A DNA stretch of 44,976 bases from Thermoplasmata archaeon (GCA_021796385.1 JAJYXQ010000065.1:1-44976); one strand, 5' to 3'; shown: positions 14,763 through 23,594, numbered from the stretch's first letter. The notes: generated from the sequence alone by a model not told the origin. Numbers and translations are program-made.

Positions 14763-17612
14763 TCAGCCTGAGGCAAGCCGGCGTCCGGCCTCGGTAAGGA
14801 GGTAGATCTTCATCCGACGGGTCGTACCGTGGACGTAATGCTGACGGACGGTCACGAGTTCCCGGTCGGTCAATCGTTTGAGCACCATGCTGAAGCGGTC
14901 CCGGGGGAGGCCGAGCCCCAGGGCAATTCCCTTCTGAGTCAAGGCGAACGGTGCGACGTCCCTCGGGCCCAACGTTCCCTCGAGCGCCCCGTTCCCGGCG
15001 AGATGCTGGAGGAGCCGGAACGCTAGCGGGGAACGGACGGCAAGGTCCGAGCCGCCCAAGCGCGGGTTGAGCGAGGGCCCGGGCGACCGGAGAAGCGAAC
15101 GGAACCCAGGGAGGACCCCGCAGGCATCGAACATCCTTTCCGAGCGCTGCTGTAGGTGGTTCGCCCGTTCGGGCGTACCATACCGCCGTTCCCACTCTGC
15201 GAGTGCGGCGAGCGCCTCAGCCTGGCTGTACGCTAGCCCCCGGGATTCGGCCTCGGCCAACGATAGTTCCGCCTCCTGCCGTGCGTGTACCCTCTCCCCC
15301 CGGGCAAGAAGGAAGCGGGAGCGCAACAGGTGCAATCGCGCGCCCTGTTCTTCCTTCAGGTGCGGATCCGATACGTTCCGGAGCTCCGCCAGGGCGCCCT
15401 TGGGGTCGCCGAGCGCGTGACGGACCTCGGCGAGATGCATCCTCAGATCGACGACCTCGGTGGATCGCCCATGCGCCTCATAGGCCCGCTGGGCCCGACG
15501 GAGGACTTCCATCGCCTCCGCGGGTAATCCTTCAAGCAGCTTGATCCGGGAGAGTTGGAGCAGGCTCGGCCCGATCTCGCCTGGAGCCCCGAAAGTCTCC
15601 GCCACCCGGAGGGCCTCCCGAGCGGCGGCCTCTGCCCCGGGAAGGTCTCCCCGGTTGCCCAGGACGAGCGAAAGGTCGGAGAGGGTGATGGACAACCAGT
15701 TCATCCGACCGAGATCGCGGCAGACGGAGGCCGTCTCTTCGAACACTTGCTGTGCGGTCTGCAACTTCCCCTGAACGGACGCGACCTGGCCCTGCATCAG
15801 AAGGAAGTATGGGATGAGCCCCCAGAGCCGGCTGGACTTGGCCAACATAAGGCCTTCCTGTGTACGATCCTGGGCCGCGTCCCAACGGCACTGCTCGGCC
15901 TCGATCCAGCCCAAACGGTGGAGCGCAAGTCCGCGGAAGAACACCCTGCTCGTGGGTAGGCGTTCAAGGGCCCGCAGGGCCGCAGCTTCCGCGGCGCGGG
16001 TCTGGCCCTCGTTGTAGAGGATGACCGATTCCATGAGCGCGACCGTGCCGTCGAGCCCTGGGGACACCGGGGCCCCTGATGCCCGGATCTCGGATCGTAC
16101 CTGGTCGAGCGTCTTGCGGGCTTCCGGCACCCGCTCCGCGATGATGCCCGACAACCGGAGCAGGAGCTCCCATCGCAGGGGAGGGGAAGGGTTCAGTCCG
16201 AGGAGCTTCTGGCAGAGGGGCTCCGTCCATCGCCCCGCGGCGCCGTCGCTCCGGAGCTGGTCCAAGACCCGCAAACCCCACTCCACTATGCGGGTCCGGG
16301 GCTCGCGCCGATCGACCATCCAATCGATCATGGGGTGCGCGAGGGCGGCGGCCCGTTCGTGTCCATGGGTTTCGAGCGCCGTGGCGATCGCTTGCTCGCA
16401 GGCGGTGCGCCCCATGGCAAAGCGGTCCGTTTCCCGGCACAGCGCGAATATCTGTCCCGAAGCCGGCGGCCGCTGCTCCTTCCACCACTGGAGGAGACGG
16501 CCGATCCATTCCCGCCGCCGATCGGGTGGAATGCCCGTCCGGGTCCGCTCTTGGAGGAGGATGTGGGAGAAGGCATATCGCCCCCGCTGGCCCTCGAGGG
16601 GATGGACGAGCTTGCGTTCCTCGACCAGGTGGCGGAGCGACATCAACACGGCCGCGACCGGCCTTCCCAGGACCGCCACCAACGCATCTGTGTCGAACTC
16701 CGGACCCACGAGGGCGGCACACTCGAGCACGGTCCGTTCCTCCGCCGGAAGTATCTGCAGGGTATGGTCGAGGATGGTCCCGATGCTCGCCGGAACGTTC
16801 GGTGGCATCCGCCCCATTGGCTCCGAGCCTACCTCTAAGATCCCTTGCCCCTCTTCGCTCCGGAAGTTCCCCTCATCCTGGAGCTGCCGGGCCGTCTCGA
16901 GGAGGAAGTACGGGTTCCCACCCGTGTGCGTCAGGAGCGACCGCAATGCGGTGCGGATGCGTTGTGTGTCCAGCGGGGCATGGATCACGGTCTCGAGGAG
17001 GTCGCGGGCCTCCAGCTCCCGGAACCCGGATAGGGCGAGGTCCCGGGCCAGCCCCTCCCGACGGAGGTCTCGGAGGACCTCGCGCAAGGAGGGGTTCTCC
17101 ACTTCCTCCTCGCGTAGGGCGACCGCCATCAGCACGGGGTGGCGCCGGACGTTCCGCCCGAGGAGGCGAAGCGTTTGCACAGACTCTGGATCGGCCCAGT
17201 GGAAATCGTCGAGCAGCAGGGCGAGGGGGTGCGTTACCGCTCGGGCTTCCAACGCCTCGAGGTATTGAAGGAGGCTGGGGGCCGCGGCCCTTCGCCGGCC
17301 CGATCGCCGGGCCCGGTGCGTCGGGCCCTGTCCCTTGGTCGTTGGCGGGAAGAGCTGCGCCATAGCGAAAAAGGGCTCGGATACCCCGGGCAAGCAATAC
17401 CCCCAGCGGGTGACGAAGCCCTCCCGTTCCGCCTCCCCTTCCAGCCAGCGCAAGAGGGAGGTCTTCCCGATCCCCGCCGGACCGCTCACCAGAACGATCC
17501 CGCCGTGCCCCACCCGTGCTTGGGCGAGGCACTCCCGGAGCTGGGCTATCTCCCGTCGCCTTCCGACGAAGGGGTGCTCCGATGAAGACGCGCTTACCGG
17601 GGAGGGGGACAC
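14763..17612 (-). CDS. STAND-type ATPase regulator with TPR-like repeats and C-terminal winged helix
   Basis: The 949-residue protein begins with an AAA_16/STAND ATPase: FVGRRREIAQL, Walker A SGPAGIGKTS (43-52) and Walker B ALLLDDFHWAD (131-141), followed by the helical part with GGNPYFLLE typical of this group. From about 380 to 840 it is a long helical repeat region of TPR type (for example GDLPGAEAAAREALRVAE). The last 90 residues (SPLAFRLLQHLAGNG to the end) form a winged helix with LTDRELVTVRQHYVHG and a wing. The layout is that of MalT-like signal-sensing regulators, but with a MarR-like DNA-binding end in place of LuxR-type HTH. The GTG start at 17612 is followed by the natural N-terminus. 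It precedes the lysozyme gene by 78 bp and probably controls it. Confidence 0.83.
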   Translation of the reverse strand: MSPSPVSASSSEHPFVGRRREIAQLRECLAQARVGHGGIVLVSGPAGIGKTSLLRWLEGEAEREGFVTRWGYCLPGVSEPFFAMAQLFPPTTKGQGPTHRARRSGRRRAAAPSLLQYLEALEARAVTHPLALLLDDFHWADPESVQTLRLLGRNVRRHPVLMAVALREEEVENPSLREVLRDLRREGLARDLALSGFRELEARDLLETVIHAPLDTQRIRTALRSLLTHTGGNPYFLLETARQLQDEGNFRSEEGQGILEVGSEPMGRMPPNVPASIGTILDHTLQILPAEERTVLECAALVGPEFDTDALVAVLGRPVAAVLMSLRHLVEERKLVHPLEGQRGRYAFSHILLQERTRTGIPPDRRREWIGRLLQWWKEQRPPASGQIFALCRETDRFAMGRTACEQAIATALETHGHERAAALAHPMIDWMVDRREPRTRIVEWGLRVLDQLRSDGAAGRWTEPLCQKLLGLNPSPPLRWELLLRLSGIIAERVPEARKTLDQVRSEIRASGAPVSPGLDGTVALMESVILYNEGQTRAAEAAALRALERLPTSRVFFRGLALHRLGWIEAEQCRWDAAQDRTQEGLMLAKSSRLWGLIPYFLLMQGQVASVQGKLQTAQQVFEETASVCRDLGRMNWLSITLSDLSLVLGNRGDLPGAEAAAREALRVAETFGAPGEIGPSLLQLSRIKLLEGLPAEAMEVLRRAQRAYEAHGRSTEVVDLRMHLAEVRHALGDPKGALAELRNVSDPHLKEEQGARLHLLRSRFLLARGERVHARQEAELSLAEAESRGLAYSQAEALAALAEWERRYGTPERANHLQQRSERMFDACGVLPGFRSLLRSPGPSLNPRLGGSDLAVRSPLAFRLLQHLAGNGALEGTLGPRDVAPFALTQKGIALGLGLPRDRFSMVLKRLTDRELVTVRQHYVHGTTRRMKIYLLTEAGRRLASG

Positions 17613-17667
17613 GATGCATGGGTCGATGACGACCGGCGTAGTTATCCATTGCGGCGGTCCGAAGGGG

Positions 17668-17675
17668 CTTTATCC
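17668..17675 (+). promoter_or_regulatory. TATA box of the small membrane protein gene
   Basis: CTTTATCC is centred about 28 bp before the ATG at 17699 and only about 16 bp before the upstream ATG at 17687. This favours 17699 as the leaderless start. Confidence 0.5.
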
Positions 17676-17698
17676 GGTCTTCGCCCATGGTCCGACCC

Positions 17699-17902
17699 AT
17701 GGCTCGGAAGACCGGGGCCGCCGTTGCAACCTTGCTCGGACTCGGGCTTCTGCTCTTTTCCTATGCCGAGCTCTACCCAGGGTTCGACACGGGCGCCTTG
17801 TTCGCACGCCCTTCGCTCCTCTTCCTCGGGGTTGCGCTCGCCGGGGTGGTGCTGTTCATCGCGGGGGCGGCCAGCCTCACGGAAGGGCTCGGGCCCCCGT
17901 GA
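17699..17902 (+). CDS. Small two-helix membrane protein, unknown function
   Basis: The 67-residue product has two transmembrane helices, TGAAVATLLGLGLLLFSYAE and LLFLGVALAGVVLFIAGAAS, joined by a short polar loop (LYPGFDTGALFARP). Start choice follows the TATA box spacing. It is divergent from the STAND regulator and lies 65 bp upstream of the LysO-like exporter in the same direction. I recognise no family. Confidence 0.6.
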   Translation: MARKTGAAVATLLGLGLLLFSYAELYPGFDTGALFARPSLLFLGVALAGVVLFIAGAASLTEGLGPP

Positions 17903-17967
17903 CCTTCTCGCACTGACGAGAGGGACCCCGTCCGAAGGAACTATGGCGGGAGGTGCCTGGGTCCCCC

Positions 17968-18837
17968 ATGGACTTCCTCGTGGACGCCCTCTTCTACGCG
18001 GCACTCTCGATCGGCATCGCGATCGGGCGGTGGAGGGCGATGCCTCAACGTCTCACGTGGTTGATCCAAGCCACCATCCTGGTCCTCGTCGGCACCCTAG
18101 GATTCCAGTTGGGGACCGAAGGGCTGCTCGACACGCCCTACCTCGTGGGAGAGTCCGCGCTTTTCGCCGTCCTGCTGGTCGCCGTGACCGCCACGATCGC
18201 CGAGTTCCTGGGGCGACATCATGCCTCCCGCTCGCAGCCCGGGAGATGGAGCTGGAGTTCCCTGTGGCTCCCCGCCCTCATCCTACTCTCCTTGGTCGCA
18301 GGGTACCTAGCCGGAAGCCTCCTTCCCGCGTCCCCCGTGCAGGCGGCCATGACGTTCGAGGAGGCGGATCTCCTGCTGCTGCTCTTCCTCGTGGGGTGGG
18401 ACATACGTCTCTCTTGGAAGGCGGTGCGCCGGGCGATCATCCCGATCACGTCGGCCGCGCTGGGAGTGGCTGTGCTGGTTCCGCTCGTGTCCCTCATGGC
18501 CGGTACCCCATGGAACGTGAGTGCCGCGTTGTTAGGTGCGTTCGGGTGGTACAGTCTGGCCGGGCCGCTGGTCGGTGCCACGCTCGGTCCGACGCTCGGG
18601 CTCATGGCCTTCCTCATCAACTTCCTCCGGGAGAACTTCACGATGATCGGGGCCCCGGCCATCGGACGGTTTTCTGGGGCCGAGGGCATCGCCGCCTGCG
18701 GCGGGGCTACCGCGATGGATACCACCCTCTACTTCGCGATCCGCTACGGAGGGGAAGGGGCGGGTGGGGTCGCCCTATCGTCCGGGGCCGTCCTCACCCT
18801 TCTCGCACCCATTCTCCTGACGCTCTTCCTTCTCTGA
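17968..18837 (+). CDS. lysO: LysO-family lysine exporter
   Basis: The 289-residue protein matches the LysO (YbjE, DUF340) family, close to the usual 299 residues. It is hydrophobic over almost its whole length with about eight membrane helices. The diagnostic second half is present: GWYSLAGPLVG, then NFLRENFTMIGAPAIGR, then GGATAMDTTLYF and a final SSGAVLTLLAPILL. In bacteria LysO exports lysine and related toxic analogues; the substrate here is inferred from the family. I prefer the ATG at 17968 to the upstream GTG at 17953 because it begins directly with the first helix (MDFLVDALFYAALSIG). Confidence 0.85.
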   Translation: MDFLVDALFYAALSIGIAIGRWRAMPQRLTWLIQATILVLVGTLGFQLGTEGLLDTPYLVGESALFAVLLVAVTATIAEFLGRHHASRSQPGRWSWSSLWLPALILLSLVAGYLAGSLLPASPVQAAMTFEEADLLLLLFLVGWDIRLSWKAVRRAIIPITSAALGVAVLVPLVSLMAGTPWNVSAALLGAFGWYSLAGPLVGATLGPTLGLMAFLINFLRENFTMIGAPAIGRFSGAEGIAACGGATAMDTTLYFAIRYGGEGAGGVALSSGAVLTLLAPILLTLFLL

Positions 18838-18878
18838 CCAACCCTGGGTCCGGGGGCTTGCGTCCCTCGGAACGCGGC

Positions 18879-19451
18879 TTACCCGAGAAGCGAGCGGCAG
18901 ATCGGGCAAAGCGGCACCCGGAGGCTGAGCGTGTGGTCGACACGCTCGACCTCGTCCCCGGATTCCTTGAGCTCGTAGGATGGTACCGTAAGGCTCACCT
19001 CGCGCTCCTCGAACGGGACGGACGTCTCAAGCTTCGGCGCTTCTTTAAGCTTCGAGAGGGCGTTCTGGATCTTCAAAAGGTCCGTCTGAAGGCGGGCGAC
19101 GGTGGTCCGGGTCTGGACGGTAAGGGTGTGGGTCTTCTCCGGGCTCGGTTCGGTCGCGATGAGGGTGGGCCAGACCTCCTGAAGCCCCGGGATGAACTCC
19201 ATCATGGCGTCCGGTTCGCGTATGGCGGTCTCCCACGAGATGTCCTTGCGGATCTTCTTTGCGAACGACTCCAACTGGCGGATCTGCCCCTCAAGGTCGT
19301 CGGCCTTGCGTTCCAGATCGCCGACATAGCCCTCGGTGGACTGGGAGATCTTCGAGACCTCTATCTGGATCAACTGGCGGGACTCGGACTGGGACCTGCC
19401 ACAAAGGTAACAGGACGTCTCTTTCGCTGGGGTGGCCTTCTTGCTCGGCAT
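18879..19451 (-). CDS. Coiled-coil protein with cysteine pairs at both ends
   Basis: The 190-residue product has a CYLC pair at residues 14-17, a long heptad-rich helix (QSTEGYVGDLERKADDLEGQ, then RQLESFAKKIRK), a second coiled-coil segment (RTTVARLQTDLLKIQNALSKLK), and a CPIC pair nine residues from the C-terminus. If the two coils fold back on each other, the two cysteine pairs meet and could form one zinc site. The start at 19451 is preceded by a TATA box (GTTTTATAC on the minus strand, 19479-19487) about 32 bp upstream. The family is unknown to me. Confidence 0.6.
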   Translation of the reverse strand: MPSKKATPAKETSCYLCGRSQSESRQLIQIEVSKISQSTEGYVGDLERKADDLEGQIRQLESFAKKIRKDISWETAIREPDAMMEFIPGLQEVWPTLIATEPSPEKTHTLTVQTRTTVARLQTDLLKIQNALSKLKEAPKLETSVPFEEREVSLTVPSYELKESGDEVERVDHTLSLRVPLCPICRSLLG

Positions 19452-19478
19452 AGGAGATCGCCCACGCATCCCCCCACC

Positions 19479-19487
19479 GTATAAAAC
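19479..19487 (-). promoter_or_regulatory. TATA box for the coiled-coil zinc protein
   Basis: GTTTTATAC on the minus strand, centred about 32 bp upstream of the ATG at 19451, which would leave a leader of only a few bases. Confidence 0.5.
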
Positions 19488-19570
19488 GGGTGCTATGGTT
19501 CCGCACGGTACCGGAGGAAAGAACGGGCTCAACGAGCGCGATCTCGGTGCGGTGGCGTTCCAAGACCGAT

Positions 19571-20698
19571 CTACTCGGCACCGAGCGGGGGCCGGCCGGG
19601 GCTCACCTTGAGCCAGCTGTGCAGCCGATCCTCGTTGTGCATTGAGACGAGGATCAGGACGTACCCTCCCTCCTCGAGCCGGGTGCCCACGGGGGGATCC
19701 AGTATCACATCGAACAGCCTCCCGTTCCGCCCTTCCTTTTTGCGGAGGGCCACGCCCACCAAGAGCGCGCCCGTCGCCTCGCGCAGAAGTTTATGCCCCT
19801 CGTCGAAGGTGAGGCCCACGAGCGGATTCCCCACCGAGAGGGGATACTCGTTCAGGTCGGACCCGTACCCGGCGCTGGTGAGGTCGCTGATGGCTTCCGC
19901 CACCTCCGGCTGGGCGGCCGCGGCCGAGACCATGCGTCCCCCGAGGTCCATGGGACTGATCACGTAGGTCACCCCGGCGGCATGGAGCGTCTCCCGCAGC
20001 TCCTCGTGGAAGGCTGAGACCACCACGCGCAGGTGGGGGGCGAGGTTCTTCAGCAAGAGCGCGGTCATCAGGTTCCGCGCATCGTCGTCGCTGGCCACGA
20101 TGGCCTCAATGGCCTTCGGCAGGTTCAGGAGCTCGAGGGAATGGCGCTGGGCGTAGTCCCCGAGGCCTATGTAGATGTCTCGGTCCTTCGTCACCCGGCC
20201 CCGGAGGTCCGGGTTGGATGAGGCCGACCGGACGAGCTGCGAGACGAACGTGCGGATCTCCGTCAGCTTCTCTGCTGTGCGGGTCATGATCGCCACCTTG
20301 CGTCCCGTCAGGATGAGCTCCTCGAGCGCCGAACGGGCGACCGCATTCCACCCGAGGATCACCACATGCCCCGTGATCTTCGTCCCATCCAGGCCGAGCA
20401 ATTCCTCTTCGCGTGCCTCGATCGCCAAGGTACTGATGGTCGAGACCACGTATCCTATAATCCCTATGGTGGAGCCGGCCAGGACCATCGCGAAGATCTT
20501 GGACGGGAGGTTGGTCGGGACCACATCCCCATAGCCGACGGTGGACATCGTGATGACGCCCCAGTAGACCCCGTTGAGGAGGCTCACATGCGTGTAGTAG
20601 ATGAAACCAGATACGCAAACCGTGAATAGGACCACGACTAGGCTGAGCGGCTTCCAGATCTTCCGGAATACCCTGAAGAGTCGCACGGTAGGTGCCAT
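19571..20698 (-). CDS. Potassium channel, two-helix pore with RCK (TrkA-N/TrkA-C) domain
   Basis: The 375-residue protein is built like MthK. A first membrane helix (about 17-36) is followed by a pore loop with the potassium filter TVGYGD (53-58) and a second helix (61-90). A Rossmann-type RCK domain starts at about 110 (HVVILGWNAVARSALEEL) and a TrkA-C domain covers about 280-365 (YPLSVGNPLVGLTFDEG). It should conduct potassium across the cell membrane and be gated by a ligand bound to the cytoplasmic RCK ring. The nucleotide loop GWNAVA deviates from GxGxxG, so a calcium-type or other ligand is as likely as NAD. It is divergent from the RecQ gene. Confidence 0.9.
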   Translation of the reverse strand: MAPTVRLFRVFRKIWKPLSLVVVLFTVCVSGFIYYTHVSLLNGVYWGVITMSTVGYGDVVPTNLPSKIFAMVLAGSTIGIIGYVVSTISTLAIEAREEELLGLDGTKITGHVVILGWNAVARSALEELILTGRKVAIMTRTAEKLTEIRTFVSQLVRSASSNPDLRGRVTKDRDIYIGLGDYAQRHSLELLNLPKAIEAIVASDDDARNLMTALLLKNLAPHLRVVVSAFHEELRETLHAAGVTYVISPMDLGGRMVSAAAAQPEVAEAISDLTSAGYGSDLNEYPLSVGNPLVGLTFDEGHKLLREATGALLVGVALRKKEGRNGRLFDVILDPPVGTRLEEGGYVLILVSMHNEDRLHSWLKVSPGRPPLGAE

Positions 20699-20837
20699 CC
20701 GCCCGGAATCTTAATCATATCGGTGGCCGGGGCTCCCCATCCTGAGAGCATGTCAAAGACGTTGAACCGACCCGTTCCACGTTTCGGCCTCCATGGGTCG
20801 CGAATGGAACGGATGGCATCGGGAATGCGGGTCCGAG

Positions 20838-20852
20838 GTTTCCAGTGGAAAC
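20838..20852 (+). promoter_or_regulatory. Palindrome upstream of the RecQ promoter
   Basis: GTTTCC-AGT-GGAAAC is a perfect 6-bp inverted repeat with a 3-nt centre, ending 5 bp before the TATA box of the RecQ gene. Its position over or next to the BRE makes it a candidate operator for a dimeric regulator. Confidence 0.4.
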
Positions 20853-20857
20853 ACAGC

Positions 20858-20864
20858 CTTATCT
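20858..20864 (+). promoter_or_regulatory. TATA box of the RecQ gene
   Basis: CTTATCT lies about 28 bp before the ATG at 20890, giving a leaderless mRNA and arguing against the upstream in-frame GTG at 20845, which lies in front of this box. Confidence 0.55.
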
Positions 20865-20889
20865 CCCCTCCCTTCGTCCCCAGGTACCG

Positions 20890-22611
20890 ATGGACCCCGG
20901 AGACCCTCTGCAACGTTCCCTCGAGACCGCGTTCGGGATGTCGGAGTTCCGCCCGCACCAGCGCGAGATCATCGAGGCGGTGCTCCGGGGAACCTCGACC
21001 CTGGCCGTGATGCCCACGTCGGCGGGGAAATCCCTCTGCTACGAGCTTCCCTCCCAATTGCTCCCCGGAAAGACCTTGGTCATCTCCCCCCTCATCTCGC
21101 TCATGGTGGACCAGGTCCGCCATCTGCACCACCGGGGACTTGCCGCCTTGGCTTTTTCCAGCCATGATCCGGCCGAAGAGACGCACCGGAAGCTCGAAGA
21201 GCTGCGTTCGGGTCCGACCCGGCTCATCTACGCGGCTCCCGAGCGCCTGTGGCAACGCGAGTTCCTTTCGGCCGCGGAGTCCGTCCAATGGAGCCTGCTC
21301 GCCGTGGACGAGGCCCACTGCATCTCCCAATGGGGCCACGATTTCCGTCCCTTCTATCGGCTCCTCCCGTACTTCCGTGAGCGCATCGGTTCACCCCCGC
21401 TACTTGCGCTTACCGCGACCGCGCCAACCGCCGTCCAACACGACATCGTCCGCGAGTTCCAAACCCCCATGGAGAAGTTCGTCGTCCCCATGGACCGACC
21501 CAACATCCGCTACGGTGTCAAGACCCTCGCTTCCGAAGAGGAACGGATCGCGTATGTGACGGACCTCCTGGGGAGGACGGAAGGCCGGATCCTGTGCTAC
21601 GTGGCCCGGCGCCGGGACACCGAACGCTGGGCCGACCTCCTCCGGAAACGCCTCCGGGACGAGGTGCTCCCGTACCACGCCGGGCTTCTACCGGAGGAGC
21701 GCACCCGCTACCAGGAAGAGTTCATGCGTGGCCATGCCCGAATCGTCGTGGCCACGAATGCCTTCGGAATGGGCATCGACAAGGAGGATGTGCGGGCCGT
21801 GGTCCACATCGGCCTCCCGGGGTCCCTGGAGGCCTACTCCCAGGAATCGGGCCGGGCGGGCCGTGACGGCCTGCCTTCGGTGGCGCTGCTCGTGCTCGTT
21901 CCGCAACCGGACATCGCCCAACGCCAGTACCTCCTCGATGTGAGCGAGCCGGACGAGGCGTGGGTGCGCGCACGCCTCGCGGAGGGCGCCACCCTCCGTC
22001 CCGGAGAACATTGGCACGTCGCGGTGGGTCCCGAGGAATCCGAGAAGGCCCGCCTCTTCCTCTCTTACCTCGCGGAACGAAGGGTCCTCCATCCAAAACA
22101 CTGGGGCGACCCGTGGTTCCCGGTCACGCTCGTGCGCCCCCTCACCGACCGCGATGCCGAGTATGTCCTGGACCGCCTCCACCACTGGCGCGAGGTGCGC
22201 CGTCAGCACTTTACGGTCATGCAGGACTACGCCCGCACGCAGGAATGTCGGAGAGATTTCCTGCTCCGTTACTTCGGGCACCATGCCCACCGTCGGACGG
22301 AAGCCTGCTGTGATGTGTGCGATGGGGCGCACTGGGAACCCCGCCCCCCTGCCCTCGTGCTCGCGGGTCCGGTACCCGAGAACTTCTGCCGCAAACACGG
22401 GATGCTCCTCCAACACGCGCCGGGTGGCGCCCGGCTCTGCCGGCTCTGCCGGCGAGAGCTCGAGGTCCCCGCATCGGAACCCGCTACCCAGTCTTCCCCC
22501 GTTTCGACCACCGAGGGACAGGCCCCGGACCCATCCCCCACCGAACCCCTCGGAACCACCCCCCCTTCGAATGATCCGGGGCTTGTTGCGCGGGGACCTG
22601 CTCCCGAATGA
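20890..22611 (+). CDS. recQ: RecQ-family DNA helicase
   Basis: The 573-residue protein has all RecQ hallmarks: motif 0 (FGMSEFRPHQREII), Walker A (MPTSAGKSLCYELP), DEAH with the aromatic-rich loop (DEAHCISQWGHDFRP), motif III (LALTATAP), the helicase C domain with VATNAFGMGIDK and the motif VI arginines (QESGRAGRDG). The RecQ zinc module CRRDFLLRYFG with CCDVCDG follows. Beyond it are two more cysteine pairs (FCRKHG, CRLCRR) and a Pro/Ser-rich tail in place of a standard HRDC domain. It unwinds forked and recombination DNA in the 3'-5' direction in this family. Its stop overlaps the next start as ATGA, so the two are coupled. Confidence 0.92.
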   Translation: MDPGDPLQRSLETAFGMSEFRPHQREIIEAVLRGTSTLAVMPTSAGKSLCYELPSQLLPGKTLVISPLISLMVDQVRHLHHRGLAALAFSSHDPAEETHRKLEELRSGPTRLIYAAPERLWQREFLSAAESVQWSLLAVDEAHCISQWGHDFRPFYRLLPYFRERIGSPPLLALTATAPTAVQHDIVREFQTPMEKFVVPMDRPNIRYGVKTLASEEERIAYVTDLLGRTEGRILCYVARRRDTERWADLLRKRLRDEVLPYHAGLLPEERTRYQEEFMRGHARIVVATNAFGMGIDKEDVRAVVHIGLPGSLEAYSQESGRAGRDGLPSVALLVLVPQPDIAQRQYLLDVSEPDEAWVRARLAEGATLRPGEHWHVAVGPEESEKARLFLSYLAERRVLHPKHWGDPWFPVTLVRPLTDRDAEYVLDRLHHWREVRRQHFTVMQDYARTQECRRDFLLRYFGHHAHRRTEACCDVCDGAHWEPRPPALVLAGPVPENFCRKHGMLLQHAPGGARLCRLCRRELEVPASEPATQSSPVSTTEGQAPDPSPTEPLGTTPPSNDPGLVARGPAPE

Positions 22612-23594
22612 CGCTTCCCCACAAACGAGGATCGGGAACTCCTTCACGAAGAGTTCTCGACTGGCTGCTCGAGGACGATCAGCCCGCGGTGCGGTACCGC
22701 ACACTGACCCAACTCCTTGGGCGATCCGAAAGGGACGACGAGGTCCTTGAGACCCGGCGTCACCTGACCGAACGGGGCTGGAACGCCAACATCCTCGCGG
22801 AACGGAACCGAGAGGGATGGTGGTATCACGAGCGTAACCTCTACCAGCCCAAGTACATCGCCACGATCTGGAGGATGCTCGTCCTTGCCGATCTTGGCGT
22901 CGGGCGGGAACACCCCGCGGTCCGGAAGTCGTGCGAACTCTGGATGGACCGCTTCCGTCTGAAGGGCGGGGGCGTGGGTGGGAGCTCGGCGGGTACAGGC
23001 CACCACTGCATCGTGGGGAACATGACGCGGGCCCTCATCCAGATGGGTTACGAGGACGATCCGAGAGTTCGGCGCAGCCTCGAGTGGATCGTGCGTACCG
23101 CAGACCCCAAGGGTGGCTGGTCCTGTTTCGGAAGCGGTCGAAACCTCGATTCCTGGGAGGGATTGAGTGCCCTCGCTGCGTATCCCAAGGCCCGCAGGAC
23201 GGCCAGTATGCACCGGTGCATCGAACAGGGCGCTGAGTTCTTCCTCCAGCGGGAATTGCATCGCCAGGGACGGAGATACGCCCCCTGGTTCCGGTTCCAT
23301 TATCCGGTGCACTACTACTACGACCTGCTCGTGGGCCTCGAGCTACTGACCTCGCTCGGGTACGCCGACGATCCCCGGCTTCGCTTCGCGCGAGAGTTCC
23401 TCGAAGAACGGCGGCGGAGGGATGGACGGTGGATCCTTGATTCCGTCCACCCCGACGTCGAGGGGGGGGTGGAGAGCTACTACCGGGCACACCCGGAGAA
23501 GAGACCGATCCCATGGTCGCTCGAACCTCCGGGCCGGCCCAGCAAGATCATCACGCTGCGTGCCCTCACCGTCCTCCAACGCATGGGTCTCTGA
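22608..23594 (+). CDS. Alpha/alpha-toroid protein (prenyltransferase/squalene-cyclase-like repeats)
   Basis: The 328-residue protein consists of paired helices with repeated motifs such as GWWYHERNLYQPKYIATIW, GVGGSSAGTGHHCIVGNM, DPKGGWSCFGSG and GRWILDSVHPDVEGG, the pattern of toroid repeats of the squalene-cyclase and prenyltransferase type. It lacks the DxDD motif of cyclases. The N-terminal VLDWLLEDDQPAVRYRTLTQLL is common in uncharacterised archaeal and bacterial members of this group. Its start overlaps the RecQ stop by 4 nt, so it is translated with RecQ. A substrate cannot be named. Confidence 0.7.
   Translation: MTLPHKRGSGTPSRRVLDWLLEDDQPAVRYRTLTQLLGRSERDDEVLETRRHLTERGWNANILAERNREGWWYHERNLYQPKYIATIWRMLVLADLGVGREHPAVRKSCELWMDRFRLKGGGVGGSSAGTGHHCIVGNMTRALIQMGYEDDPRVRRSLEWIVRTADPKGGWSCFGSGRNLDSWEGLSALAAYPKARRTASMHRCIEQGAEFFLQRELHRQGRRYAPWFRFHYPVHYYYDLLVGLELLTSLGYADDPRLRFAREFLEERRRRDGRWILDSVHPDVEGGVESYYRAHPEKRPIPWSLEPPGRPSKIITLRALTVLQRMGL

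Noticed and set aside
16021-17268. 415-residue plus-strand frame opposite the STAND regulator
   Set aside because: Low-complexity Arg/Ser-rich product with no motif; antisense shadow.
17649-19484. 611-residue plus-strand frame across lysO and the coiled-coil gene
   Set aside because: Runs through two well-supported genes in another frame and on the other strand; Arg/Gly-rich with no motif.
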